Assembly: GCA_038503035.1 (NCBI GenBank)
Contig: JAVSML010024418.1
Coordinates: 758,845-822,844 of the forward strand
Length of the DNA stretch: 64,000 bases
Origin: Crocodylus rhombifer
Taxonomy: Eukaryota; Chordata; Crocodylia; Crocodylidae
Direction: 5' to 3'
Below are positions 23,008-34,329 of this stretch, in pieces. Within the stretch, counting starts at the first letter, position 1, and each line of letters starts with the position of its first letter. Under the pieces are notes generated by a model. The model saw only the letters and a program-made list of their open reading frames with translations, ran no database searches and was not told where the DNA came from. Position numbers and translations under genes: made by a program.

Positions 23008-23715
23008 TTTCATAGACATTAGGGTTGGAAGGGACCTCAGAAGATCGAGTCCAGCCCAATGCCCAAAGGGCAGGAAGTCAGCTGGGGTCATAGGATCCCA
23101 ACAACATAAGCATCCACTTTTCTCTTGAAGGTGTTCAATGTGGGTGCTTGAACCACTTCTGCTGGCAGGCTATTCCAGACCTTGGGGGCTTGGACAGTAA
23201 AGAAGTTCTTCCTTATGTCTAGCCTGAAATGGTCTTGCAGGAGTTTATGACCATTCGACCTCGTCATCCCTTGGGGTGCTCTGGTGAACAAACGTTCCCC
23301 CAGATACTGGTGGTCACCCCGATAAACTTATAGGTGGCCATCAGACCATCCCGGAGCCTGCGCTTTTCCAGGCTAAAGAGCCCCATGGCTCTCAGCCTGT
23401 CATCGTAAGGTCTGTTTTCCTGACATCTGATCATGAGCATGGCTCTTCTCTGGACTCTCTCAAGCTTCTCCACATCCTTTTTCAATTGTGGGGCCCAAAA
23501 CTTGACGCAGTACTCCAGCTGCGGCCTCACCAAGGCTGAATACAAGGGGAGAATGATGTTCTGGGATTTGCTTGAGAACCATCTATGGATGCAAGTCAAT
23601 GTTTTGGTCACTTTACTAGCTGCAGCATCACATTGAAGGCTCATGTTCATCTTGTGGTCAATGATGACCCCAAAGTCTCTTTCTTCTGTAGTGCAAATAG
23701 GTTGTTTATCTCTCA
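23008..23715 (-). mobile_element. CR1 LINE 3' fragment with ORF2 tail
   Basis: The minus strand encodes the C-terminal part of the CR1 ORF2 protein. Recognisable blocks, 5' to 3', are DFGVIIDHKMNM, ILPLYSALVRPQLEYCVKFW, KLERVQRRAMLMI and LFSLEKRRLRDGLM. After a frameshift near 23,280 come TRSNGHKLLQDHFRLDIRKN and VWNSLPAEVVQAPTLNTFK. The insertion ends with the CR1 3' terminus near 23,010 (GGTTGGAAGGGACCTC on the plus strand). These residues follow the reverse transcriptase core, so the endonuclease and catalytic RT motifs are absent. It is a dead, 5'-truncated copy, relatively well preserved. Confidence 0.9.
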
Positions 23716-24268
23716 TTAGCATAAGATCACCAATAAACATCTTTAGTTTGGATATGATTCTTAACCAGGGTGCTGGGGCACTGGGATGCTGCCAGATCCT
23801 TTGAAAGGGTGCATTAGGTATGAAGAGGTAAATGAGGTATAAGGAGATAAACAGATAAGTATATAAATGCAGGCCTGCGTGAATGATCCTCCACCCCTAC
23901 TGCTCAATTCCTCTACATGGGCGTAACCATTAATGTATAAATTATTTTTTGCTCAATTCACGGAAGTTATAGAGGGATGCTTCAAGTCCAGTCAGGGGTG
24001 CTTTGATTCCAGTGGGTGCCTCAAGTCCAACAAAGTTAAAAATTGCTGCTCTAACCCTTCAGATTCCCCTCCCTTTCAAATGGCTGAGGAAAAATATGAC
24101 TCTTCCACTGTGTAAAAAATATTAATAAAGGTAGGCTCTGATGAACCATAATGAGGGATATGAGCTTGAGTCAAGGGGCTTTCATAGGCCTCAGTTCCAT
24201 GACAGGTACAATGGAACTATGAATAAAAGCTTGGTGCAGAATTAATTGGTCCAAGATGATGCTATGAT
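23716..24268. other. No gene recognised
   Basis: Spacer between the CR1 and the second duplication copy. AT-rich with no supported feature. Confidence 0.45.
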
Positions 24269-24464
24269 ATAACAACACAGAAACAATAACACAGAAAAAC
24301 AAAACATTTAAGTGGAAATTTGAAAATGATGTTCATGCAAGCACATACAGCTATACACACACAAATACAGATTTCTATCCTATCTGTATAAAGATCTGTA
24401 CCCATTCCTTTTTCATAAATGTTTGAGCTAATTCATAGTCATTAAGGGCCAAACCCTTAAGCTG
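24269..24464 (+). repeat. Direct duplication, copy 2
   Basis: Second copy of the 22,461-22,656 segment in the same orientation. Substitutions are scattered and more frequent near the middle (around 24,366-24,415), consistent with an old duplication rather than an assembly echo. Confidence 0.75.
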
Positions 24465-24782
24465 AGCAAATCTACCCTGCAGGGCTCCTGATCCCAGCCT
24501 GGCAGTCACCCGCATTAATCACATGCTATTTTCCCTCAACTTGACCCCAACAGCTCTCTCCTCTATGAGAAGGTGTCTACAAACCCTAAATCAGCCTCTG
24601 GGGTCATGGATCTCAGCCAGATCAGAGAGCAATGCAAAACAGAGGTAGCAAGAGCTCAAATTTGGCCCTTTATATGAAATCCCTAACACTACAAAAATAA
24701 TTAAAAAGAGATGCACAATACAAAAAGTGGCAGAAATAATTTTAACACAATTTCAAGTTAAGGAGAGACTTATGCAATCAAG
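24465..24782. other. No gene recognised
   Basis: Spacer up to element B. It ends with AAG (24,780-24,782), the left copy of a candidate 3-bp target duplication. Confidence 0.45.
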
Positions 24783-26447
24783 GGGTGCACCCACACATGG
24801 AGACACGTGAATTTGCAGCAGCTCAAATAGCAGTGGGTCAAATTTGTGCCAGAGATTTGTGCCTCAGCATATGTGTGTGAACATACACTTTGTTGTGGGG
24901 CAAATTTTGCCACTTGGGACAAACTGACCCTGCCCAGCTCCTCCCAGATCTTCAGCCAAGGGGAGCTAGAAGCTGGGGCTAGCATCATCACACCCCCAAG
25001 TGGTTTCTGGGACTAGGAACCCCCCCAGGCAAGGGTCTCATGTCCCAGCACCAGTGTGGGCACGGGGTAGGGCTTCAATGTGGCAGATGCCCCTGAAGCT
25101 GTGGGTCCCACCAGAAGGTCTTGTCCCATCTGGCAGCTGGGCATACATGGTATGAGATGTGTTGGGGGATGTGGGGTTTTGGGGGGAAAGGGTGTGGGAG
25201 GTGGGTGTGGGGTTTGTGGGAGACTTGGGGGCATTGTGGGTGGGTGTAGGGTTGGGTGTAGGGTAAGGTGAGGATTGTGGGGCAGTGTGAGGCTTGTGCG
25301 GGGTTTGAGGGTGGGTATGTGGGTAGAGGGGTTGTGGGGGTTGTTTAGGGGTGTGTATGTGGATTGTGAGGGAGTTTGTGGGTGTGCGGGGGACTATGTG
25401 GGTTGGGGAGGACTGCTTGAGATGGCTCCACCCCCACCAAGCTCTCCCACAGTAGCAGTAGAAGCAGTGCCTGTCAGGCGCTGATGCCTGTTCCTGACAG
25501 AGACCCTTGGCAGCACAGGGCCTCCACAGACTGGCAGCTGAACATGGGGCTGCCCCAGCCAGGACTGCACACCTATGGACAGAACTGGGCCAGCTTCTGC
25601 TGTCATCTGGGGCTTCCCGCACTGCAGGCAGAAGTTGCATGCCCTTGGACTGGGCCAGGTCCTGCCTGAATGGAGCCAACCAGGCCCAAGGGTGCACAGG
25701 GCACATGGAGGGAAGGACCCAGCTTGGCCTGAGAGTGCGCAGCTTCTGCCTGCAGTGTGGGAAGCCCCAGGTGACAGCAGGAGGCAGCCTGGTTCTGTTT
25801 GAGGGCACGTGGTCTGGGCCAAGCTGGCCTCATGTGCAGCTGGTCTAAGGTAGTCCTGTGCCACCAGGGGTCTCTGCCAAGAGCAGGCATCAGCACCCCA
25901 ATGTCCACTGCTGCTGCAGCAGGGGGGTTGTGTGTGTGTGTGTGGGGGGGCTATGAGCCATGTGGGAGGGCTGTGAGCCTTGTGGGAAGGCAGGCAGTGG
26001 ACCCACCACTCCTAAGCAGCCCCTACCACCCCCACAGTCCCTCCACTCCCACAAAGTCCCCCCATACTCACACACAGTACCCCCCACCCATACAGGCCCC
26101 TCCCCTCACATCCCTACTTAAGTGGGACAGCGCTTGGATCAATCCACCGCTGCAGCCTTGCCCTGATCCTATTTTTCACAGTACACTGAGGTAGTGTGCT
26201 GGGGCAGCAGGGAATGGGGCAGCCATAGAGATGCTCTGGCCATGAGCTTGAGCATCTCTGGAGGACCCAGGCTCTGATTGCTTCACTTTTTTCTGTTGTG
26301 TTTTTGTTTGATACGGGATTTCCCAGTATCAAATTTAGAATCCGTGCTGCATATAACATTTTATTTATTCTTAGTGTGCCTCTTGTGGCATCTCAAACCA
26401 CTTTGAAGTGCTGCATCAGTCACATGCACACTCACCTGGATGCACCC
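24783..26447. mobile_element. Fold-back DNA transposon, copy B
   Basis: A 1,665-bp element. The left end is GGGTGCACCCACACATGG and the right end read in reverse is GGGTGCATCCAGGTGAGTG. It is flanked by AAG on both sides (24,780-24,782 and 26,448-26,450), a candidate 3-bp target duplication. The core is a large imperfect palindrome centred near 25,688. A G-rich arm (about 25,145-25,420) pairs with a C-rich arm (about 25,960-26,110). Inner arms 25,594-25,634 and 25,743-25,783 match at about 38 of 41 positions. There is no transposase; the 256- and 156-codon frames are composition artefacts. It is related to elements A and C by its left-end sequence and architecture. Confidence 0.65.
25145..25420 (+). 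repeat. G/T-rich degenerate repeat arm
   Basis: A run of GGGTGTGG, GGGTTGTGG and GTAGGGT-type words without a fixed period. The plus strand has many G3+ clusters and could form G-quadruplexes. It is the left arm of the palindrome in element B; its C-rich partner is at about 25,960-26,110. Confidence 0.6.
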
Positions 26448-27260
26448 AAGGGGTCAATAGAAGCATTATTTTATGTATATATCTTGCTTGATTTACAATT
26501 AAAGAAGCAAGGCAATGCATCTCAACTAAAATTCCTGTACATTTTAATTAGCTATGATATCATTCACTCGTCCTAAATTATTGCATAAACTATTAAACTG
26601 TTGTTACACCTCACCGCAAGCGGCTGCACTTTAGGGGTGAGTGAAATGATTATTTGCCACATACATTTTGTAGAGGTATGAGAAGAACCATATCAGTAAA
26701 AGTTTATTATATTTTACTAGGAGATATCATATTTAGTCAAATAAATACAATATGAGGTTTCCCCCTAGTCAGCATGGGGATAAAAGTCCCTTGTCATATA
26801 GTTGCATACAAGGAAACCACATTAAATACACGGTCTATCATTAAATTACTGCCAAAAGCAGCTTGTTCTCAGTAATGGAAACCAAATATGAAGTTGATTA
26901 AATGTAGCCAATACAGTGCATGGCCTGTATTGGGCAAACATGTTGATGGGAACCTATCAAAAGGATAGGTTAGTACAACTCACCTGAATAAGATACATGG
27001 TAGTGTCCATTGAGTGCAGTCCTCATTAGCACCAGCTGTTTTTCTAAAGTCCTGGTGAGGACATGGCATATATTTTGACTTCTTTTTCACTCCCACAGCT
27101 GAGGTGTCCCTTTATTTCCCATTTCAAATGATTCCTGTTTCTTTATCAGCCTTAAATGTCTGGCAAACATCACAAAATGGGCCCACAAACAGTTCACCCA
27201 GAATTCTTCTGTTGCTCCCTTTCCCAGCCTGGCACATATGATTAGCGTGGACCTGCCCTC
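26448..27260. other. No gene recognised
   Basis: AT-rich spacer between elements B and C. A minus-strand frame at 27,087-27,269 has no motif or splice support. Confidence 0.5.
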
Positions 27261-28229
27261 CATGGGCACGTATCCTTGCAGCAGCTCAAATAGAAGCAGT
27301 GAAAATTTGAGCTGGGGCTTTTTGCTTCAGCGCATGTGCCTGGACATGCATTTCATTGTGGAGCAAATTGTGCCACCTGGCTGGCTTCTCCCAGATCTTC
27401 AGCCAGGGAGAGCTAGAGCCCGGGGCCAGCACCTGTGCTGTCCCCAGTAGTATAAAAAGCTGCCCTGGCAAGTAGCTCAGGGCTGCTAGCTCTCAGGAGC
27501 TTCTGGGGTCCAGCCAATTGGTACCTGGAGACACTAACCCTTGTGCCAGCTGGACTGCTGAAGCAGCCCTGAGAGTTCCCTGCACCCTCTACCCATTGCA
27601 GCAGTCTGGCAGTGGGGGCTGCTGCCTGGCTGTGACCTGCTGCATGCCTGCCAGACCCAAATGAGGCATCTGCACACCTGCCAGACTTGAATGGGGACTG
27701 TAGAGCCAGTAGAGGCATCTGCCCCTCTGGGCCAGCTGCCAGTAGACTGCGGTTGCAGGGTTGGCCTTTCTGTGGCACTGCTGCCATATGTGCCCTTGCC
27801 CTGCCATCTGGGCAGCTATCACCTGGAAGATGTTCTGGGTGTTGTGGTCTGTTTGGAACTGTCAAAGCATGTCCTCCTGGCCCCATTTGGCCAGGAGGTC
27901 ACCCACAGCCAGATGGGTCCAAGGTGCCAGCTCTGAGCAGGCAGGGTCCTGCGACTGGCCTTCCTATCAGGAATTCTAATGTTCCGTATTTGAAAACTGA
28001 AAAATCCCGGATAAAAAAATCCCAAAGTCACTCTATAAAATACTCCCAAATCCATGTTCCTCCACAAGTAAAACAAAACACCACTATAACGAGAAAGAGA
28101 GAGTGAGGCAGAGACAGCAATCAGTTGGACAATGTTTTATTGAAATATTTACACTGTTAAAGCAAGTCTTTTATCATAAATAATAAATACAGGTTTCATG
28201 AATGCATGAATACATATTTTGCTGCCCTC

Positions 28230-28465
28230 CCACAGGGTGATGGTCCCCACACAAGGGGTTCATCCCCCACACAAGGGCTATGGCCTCCCAACAGAGGAAT
28301 CAGCCCCTACACAAGGGATTCGTCCCCTACACAAGGGGTTCAGCCCCCCAACAGAGGGTTCAGCCATCACACAAGGGCTATGGCCCCCCAACAGGGCGTT
28401 TGTCCCCCAAACAAAGGGTTCGGCCCCCCAACAGGGGCCAAATGGCCCCTACAGGGGCTACCACC
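28230..28465 (+). repeat. Minisatellite, about 21-bp unit
   Basis: Around eleven degenerate units of the type ACAAGGGGTTCAKCCCCC. The equivalent position of element A (7,686-7,742) holds only about three units, so the array has expanded in C or contracted in A. Confidence 0.75.
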
Positions 28466-28894
28466 GCCTGCAAGGCCCACATGTCCCACCCCAGGCCCCC
28501 CGATTACTGCCCCACCTGGCCTCATCCCCCACCAGCTGCTGAAGCCCCCCAAATGGATGTCATACCTAGCCCCAACCCCCAACTTGCACCCCCAGACCCC
28601 TAAGGCTACACAAAACCCCAGGCACCATAACTTTGAAAAAAAACCCAGAAAAAGAACAGGAAAAAATGGGAAAAAAAGCCGCTGCTTACCTGAGAAGGGG
28701 TGGGGGGGGCTCCAGGGACTCCTGGCAGAGTCCCCCCAGGGCAGCAGAGGGGCAGGAGGGCCCAGGCTGTGAATGCTGGGGCTGTCAGCCTGCCCTGCAC
28801 TGTGCAGGCGGGGCCCCAGTCAGCCACATGGCAGTTGGAACTGCCGGTAAGTGCCGGGTTTGTTTGTTTTTTTAAGTATGGGGTGGGGGGATAG

Positions 28895-29200
28895 GTGGGT
28901 TGGGGGGATGGGGCCAGCCAGGGCAGGGGGAGGGGGCCTCGGGGGGGCTGGCAGGGGGATGGGCCAGCCAGGGCAGGGGGAGGGGCTTCAGGGGAGGGGG
29001 CTTCGGGGGGGCTGGCAGAAGGAGGGGTCCACCTGGCAGGGGTCAGAGGCCTCAGGGGAGCTGGCAGGGGGGCAGCAGCAGGGGTCAGGAGCCTTAGGGG
29101 GCTGGTGGGGGGAGGGTCCAGCCATGGCAGGGGTTGGGGGCCTTGGGAGGGCTGGTGGAGGGAGAGGCCAGCCTCAGCAGGGGTCAAGGGGCCTGTGAGA
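28895..29200 (+). repeat. G-rich minisatellite
   Basis: Repeated units of roughly 50-60 bp built from CCAGCCAGGGCAGGGGGAGG, a GGGGGGGCTGGCAGGGGG-like segment and a CTTCGGGG or CTTAGGGG spacer. The dense G3-G7 runs make it strongly G-quadruplex-prone. Frames across it are Gly/Ala-rich artefacts. Confidence 0.75.
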
Positions 29201-29628
29201 GTGGGCAGGGCTGTTGGAGGTCCCCCCCATGGTCCCCTCCCCTTCCCTCCAGGCCCCTCCCCCTTACTTACCAGCACCGGGACTGGTGCTGAAACATGTG
29301 GCCTGGCCGGCCATGTGTTTCAGCACCAAGGCGAGGAGCCAACCATAGAGATGCTCTGGCAGGCCCCTACCAACCCCCCAGAAGCTCCCGACCCCTGCCA
29401 TGGATGGCCCCTCCCCCCGCCACAGTGTTTTCATGGGGGACCCAGCCTCCGGTTGCCTCAAGGCACAGTCTCAGACCATGCCCTGCCCCACTTTTTTAAG
29501 TTTCAATTTTTTTAGACCCCTGGATATCCTGGAACATTTTTTTATTTCCGCACGTGCCTGTTGCCCCACCTCAAAGGGGTTTGAGGCAGGGCAAGAGGCA
29601 CATGCGTACTTGTATGGATGTGCCCCAT

Positions 29629-30091
29629 GAGGTAGAGACAGGTTGCCTTGTACCTTATCTGCATATATATTTTTGCAGCATCCCAGGACTTGTGACAAGA
29701 ACACCTGGTTCCAGTCATGAGTGGGGATGGGAATTAGCATGCAGATCATTTGGAGGAGGGAAGGGTGTGATAGCTGGAGTATATACATATGCTGAGCAGT
29801 GCTGAGCTGTGGAGTCACCATGGCTTGAAATGCTGTTGACTGGTGGGGCCCAGCTCACTGAACTGTATGGTAAGTCATGAGCCTTTTGACTTTGGACTAA
29901 TATCATGCATAGTTTGTACTATATATAAATGCTGCTTAAAAATGTGTTTATGGAGTACCTGAGCTAAAACTTGCAGCAGTGTCAAAAAATTTAAATGCAG
30001 TAATTCTGGATTAACAAAATCTATAGGCACTATATGCAAATTATTACATCTGTGTTTCAAGGTCAGTGTTTTCAAATTTGCTTCTCACTTC
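29629..30091. other. No gene recognised
   Basis: AT-richer spacer between element C and the next MITE. Confidence 0.5.
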
Positions 30092-30545
30092 TATGTACTC
30101 CAGACATGTGTGGACAGTTGATTACCTGGGGACAAATAGCAGCGGCACACCTTGTTCCACCATTTCTTGTCCCCAGGGAACGCTCATGCCACATGTACTT
30201 TGGTGTGTGGGTGGGGTATGGGAGGCTGAGGCCAGCACTGTGCTAGCCCCAGCAGCCTTACTTGAGGTCCTGGGGGCCTCCCAGGGCTGCAGCCACAGTG
30301 ATTCTGCCATGCAGGGCCTGGCTGGCAGTGAAGCATGCCTCTGGGTGGGCTGGTTCCATTTTCCACCGGTGCACACTGGCTGAGTGTGTGTTGTTCTGGG
30401 TTTTTTTTCAACTTTTGCCTCCATGAGCACATGCTCAGACAGCATGCCGTTGCAGTGCAAAGACCACCAGACTGTGTGGTATGTGGCACTGCAAACATGT
30501 TTGCAGCACCACATACTGCACGACCACACGTGTCTGGATGTACCC
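30092..30545. mobile_element. MITE with GTAC-TCCAGACATGTG ends
   Basis: The left end is GTACTCCAGACATGTGTGG and the right end read in reverse is GGGTACATCCAGACACGTGTG, a good terminal inverted repeat. Near the left end a small hairpin pairs CCTGGGGACAA (30,126-30,136) with TTGTCCCCAGG. The same internal block occurs in the 854-1,330 repeat. No transposase frame; target duplication not seen. Confidence 0.6.
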
Positions 30546-30904
30546 AGGGAGTGCAAGGCCTGACAGTAAGGAGTGGGAGGGAAGTGGTTGCAGGGGGCAA
30601 AAGTGTGTAGGGGGGGTGGGGATAGAGGACAAGTGGATTACCTGGCCCCCCAGATTTATTTCCCCTGCTGTAGCAGTAGGAGGGGGACAAATTCAAGGCA
30701 AATTTCCAATAATGAGATTTATACATTTTTCACAAATTTACATTTTTCATATATAGAATCTAATTATTTTTTGGGGGGGTCATCTTATATCTGAGTAAAT
30801 ACAGCAGTAAACCAGACTGGGGAGGAGGGTAAGTGGGGGATCTGGTGGCCATCTATAAAATCTGTGTTCTTGGGGCTAGAATACAAATCCTAGATTTCAT
30901 TTTT
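30546..30904. other. No gene recognised
   Basis: Mixed-composition spacer. It includes GTGTAGGGGGGGTGGGGATAG near 30,604 and a short G-run near 30,773. Confidence 0.45.
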
Positions 30905-31080
30905 TTCTAGGCCTTGCCTCTGGCTGTCAATGTGACCTTGGGAACCTACTTAACTTGCATAGGTTTCAGTTAATCTATCTGTAACATGGATATAGTCATG
31001 CCTGTATCTTGGAAAAGCTGAGAGACAATTTTTCTTCTGCAGAGTATTTTAAGACTCCAAAATGAAAGTTCTTATGCAAT
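30905..31080 (+). repeat. MIR SINE
   Basis: The sense MIR order is clear: CTGTCAATGTGACCTTGGGA, ACTTAACTTGC, GTTTCAGTTAATCTATCTG, TAACATGGATATAGTCATG, then a 3' part with AAAGCTGAGAGAC. It is old and substituted. Confidence 0.7.
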
Positions 31081-32377
31081 GTGCATTAGTTGCAGTATAG
31101 TATTACTATAGGTTCTGTTGGATCTTGACTCATGCTCCATTCCCTTTGAGTTGTTTCAGAGGCTAAGAGGGACCAGAGGATTTCCCTAGAACAATTTCTG
31201 ACTTTTGAGAGTCAGTTATGCTGAGTCTATAACACCACCTTTTTTACCCACCTCCAATGCACAGGAGAATACTAGAAGGGTTGTATATTATGAGTGCATG
31301 CTAGGAACAGGAGGTAGGGCATGGGTGCATGGAGTTACAGTCTGGTGATTCCCATCTGGTGGGACTCCCTTAGTGGGTCATTATGAGCCGGAGAAATTTA
31401 GAGAAACACATGCTAGGTTATGATCCACGCGCCAGTTTTGCATTCCACAAAGCTGTGCTGAACTGAGCTCTGTCACAGCTAAGGACCTAGACCAGTATTC
31501 TCTTATAAGGGAGGTGAGAGGAGTGTTTTTCTTTTCACCAGTAAAGGTTTTATTTTGATGGGTGTTCCAAATGAGATTTTCCCTAATCTGCTGTGTAATC
31601 CATTCAGACAATCTCTATGTAGGCACATTATATTAATCCCTGTTATTATAGAGAATCCATGGAAAAGGCCAAGATGTGTATTACTTATTTTTCAGCATTT
31701 CATTGGAAATATTCCCTGCAATTTCTGCCTAATAGAATATATATATTAGAATAAGAAACAGAGCAAAACCAAGTGGTATGTCAGCTAAGGGATTTCTCTG
31801 TTGTATGGTAATAAATGGCACAAAGCTATGTCAAGAGGTTTTTAAATGTCAGCTGAACCCAGAGTTTGGAGTCTATTCTCTAGAATCGCTTATGTTTTCC
31901 TTTATACTCAATCTCCATGGAATCTATCATTGCATAGCAGACACAAAATAAATTGTAAAATCATCATGTAACTAGGTTTCTTTTCTACAACATTTTATGT
32001 TCAACGGTTTTATCCTTGGCCTAGGGATTTTCATACAATAAATAACTCCCATTACTATTAATGGGAGTGACTTGTATAAATCCCTTGTGCATTAATGAGA
32101 GATTAGACCTAGCACAATGTGCCACCCTTTTTTGCTTAAAATGTTGTTGATGAACTGAAGGAGACTACTAAGGGCTCCTTTAATCCCTTGTTGAAATTCT
32201 GCCACCAGAAAAGGATATTGGGTTGATTACCTCTCTCTGAGGAAATTGACCCTTCTCTAGATACTATTAATTTACCCCTTCCAAAGACTTTTGTGATCCC
32301 TTGGCATCAGTTATGCTTATAGGACAAATGAACCAAACTGCACCAAGTATCAGATAGTCTCGAAGTATCGCCTAGGC
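31081..32377. other. No gene recognised
   Basis: AT-rich DNA with no supported exon, repeat or RNA gene. Confidence 0.5.
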
Positions 32378-32732
32378 CAGGGCTGTCCAAATGGAGGCCC
32401 ATTGGTCATGTGGCCCACAAGCAGTTTATTTGCATCCCCAAGCTCCTGCTAGGCCATCACTCTCCTGAATGCTACAACTGCAACAGCAGCTGGTGGCTTC
32501 AGATTCCCCCTCCCTCCTGTAGCTGTTGTTTACTGCCCCCACCCTAGGGAGAAGGGCAGTGCCATACAGGGTGGGAAACAGAGGATGAGCTAGAGGCCAT
32601 GCAAGGTCTGCACCGTCCATGGCCCAGGGACCTGTGATTCACCTTGGTGCAACCTGCACAGCATGCAGCCCCTAGTGGTTTAGTCGGAGGGGTGTGCAGC
32701 CCGCTAGCTATTTGGAAACTGGGCAGCCCTAG
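32378..32732. mobile_element. hAT-type MITE
   Basis: The left end is CAGGGCTGTCCAAATGG and the right end in reverse is CTAGGGCTGCCCAGTTTCC, a 16-18-bp imperfect inverted repeat of hAT type. The interior is GC-rich without a transposase frame. The 8-bp target duplication is not preserved well enough to call. Confidence 0.6.
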
Positions 32733-32747
32733 GAACCCTCAGATTAT

Positions 32748-32995
32748 GGGCACACATTTCAAAAGGGGAGCCTTTCCTAAAGGCGGCAGCTGATGTGTTT
32801 TAATTGTTATACATGGACAAGCTAGGAATGATACAATGCAGTAAAACTGCTTCAAATTCAACCCTGAATGAAGCAGAGTTAAAGTTGAAGCAGAGTTAAA
32901 GTTATTTGTATTTCTTGCTTGTCCACATGTAATAATTGGAATGTGACAGCTGCTGCCCTTCCAAAATGTTCCCCTTCTGAAACATGGGGATGTAT
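32748..32995. mobile_element. Small fold-back MITE
   Basis: Long inverted arms make up most of the element. On the left, GGCGGCAGCTGATGTG and ACATGGACAAGC pair with the reverse of GCTTGTCCACATGT and GTGACAGCTGCTGCC on the right. It includes a 17-bp tandem duplication (unit GAAGCAGAGTTAAAGTT, about 32,870-32,903) in the loop. It is adjacent to a hAT MITE. Confidence 0.6.
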
Positions 32996-34329
32996 GTGTT
33001 CAGCTTCAGATGTACGTGTCCATACCCTTATACAGCATCTTCACTGTTCAGTTCTGTGCTATGCTACCTTCAATCTACTCAAGATAACATTTCAATTCAT
33101 ACTACAACCTAAGAACCAAATGTTGTGTCCCTGGCACTCTCTAGGCTTCCACCAAAGATCAAAGTTGCAATATGCTGGCCTCTCAAAGTCTATCTCTGGC
33201 ATGCTTAACAGCAGTGGTGCAGCAGGGAAAATGTGTTCTTGTATTGTTTTAAGTGTTATGGGTTGTTGGAGATTTGCTCTTCGGTGGCAGACTCAAGACT
33301 ACACATGCTGACTTACCCCTTATGGCTTAGAAACCTAAGGATTTACAATCTCTGCTGTTATAGCTTTGCTAGCATATATTTTTTTACAGAGTTCAATGGT
33401 GGAGAGATGGAGTATGCCAGCAAGAGAGAGGAGTTGTCCACCACTTTATCTATGCCATCTCCCTGAGTAGTACAAGCTATGCCAACATAAGTTCTCTTCT
33501 AACAGTAAAGCTGTCAAATCTGGGGTTTTGATGACATGGCTGTCAGCTAGAAGTCATGACCTCTTCAAAACCCTTTCCAATATAGTTCTTAGAGCAAAAC
33601 TTTGCAGGCTGAATCAGACCTAGGTCACAAGACTCCTCATTCACTTAGGCTCAGATCCTCAAAGTTATTTAGGCACTGGAATTAAATATCTTTGAGGATT
33701 TAAATGAACACTTTACCCTCACTAAGTATAAATTCACCTACCTGTGTCACTACTTCCTGACTTGTTTTTATGGAAAACAAGAGTGTCCAGAAAAGAGTTG
33801 GGAGTGAAATAGGGAAATGAGAAGGGCTTAACATCAAGTATTGAAAAAAATTACATAAGGTATGGAAAAATGTTTGGTAGGGATTTGCTGTTAATTCAGC
33901 CTATAGGTTTTTGAAAAGGTACTCATGACAAGTACTACTATGAGCATTGGCAGCAGAAGTGGGGGCTAATGGGGCTTAGCCCACCCCAAACATGGGGCAG
34001 CAGTAGGGCTGCAAGGCAGCCAGGCCATGGGCTTCTGGTGGCTGCACCAGGGGTAGGGTAGGAGTGGGAATGGGGCTGGACCATGGGACGGAGTCGCAAG
34101 CTGCTTGTCTCGGGGGGCATCCAGCGTGGGGAGTGGGTGGCAGCTGTTGCAACAGAATTTTGCATCTGGGGCTGTATGGAAGGAGACCATGGTATGGCTC
34201 TCTAAGTAGGTCAACCAACTGCACTTTGAATTACCTCGCCACATTTAGATGACATCAGACACCTGAGATCAGTACCATGAGCATGGTTTGGTGATGAGTG
34301 CAGAGCCCAAGGAGGTGCTGTGCACAACA
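32996..34329. other. No gene recognised
   Basis: Unremarkable DNA. A GC-rich piece at about 33,945-34,165 is probably another repeat fragment but could not be assigned. Confidence 0.45.

Larger units (their letters stand above)
27264..29625. mobile_element. Fold-back DNA transposon, copy C
   Basis: A 2,362-bp element. The left end is GGGCACGTATCC and the right end read in reverse is GGGCACATCCATACAAG, with CAT on both sides (27,261-27,263 and 29,626-29,628) as a candidate 3-bp target duplication. The first 900 bp align closely with element A. The centre folds back near 28,770: GCTGCTTACCTG (about 28,681-28,692) pairs with the complement of GCCGGTAAGTGC (about 28,842-28,853), flanked by A-rich and T-rich tracts that also pair. 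The C-rich left half and G-rich right half hold minisatellites. There is no transposase. Confidence 0.65.

Noticed and set aside
25235..25270. Interstitial telomere-like repeat (GTAGGGT, GGGTTGGG words)
   Set aside because: No consistent TTAGGG period; it is part of the degenerate G/T-rich arm.
25038..25864. 256- and 156-codon minus-strand frames
   Set aside because: Low-complexity Pro/Thr/His translations of the G/T-rich palindrome arm of element B.
28606..29515. Frames of 206-223 codons on both strands
   Set aside because: Gly- or Pro-rich translations of the G-rich minisatellite in element C.
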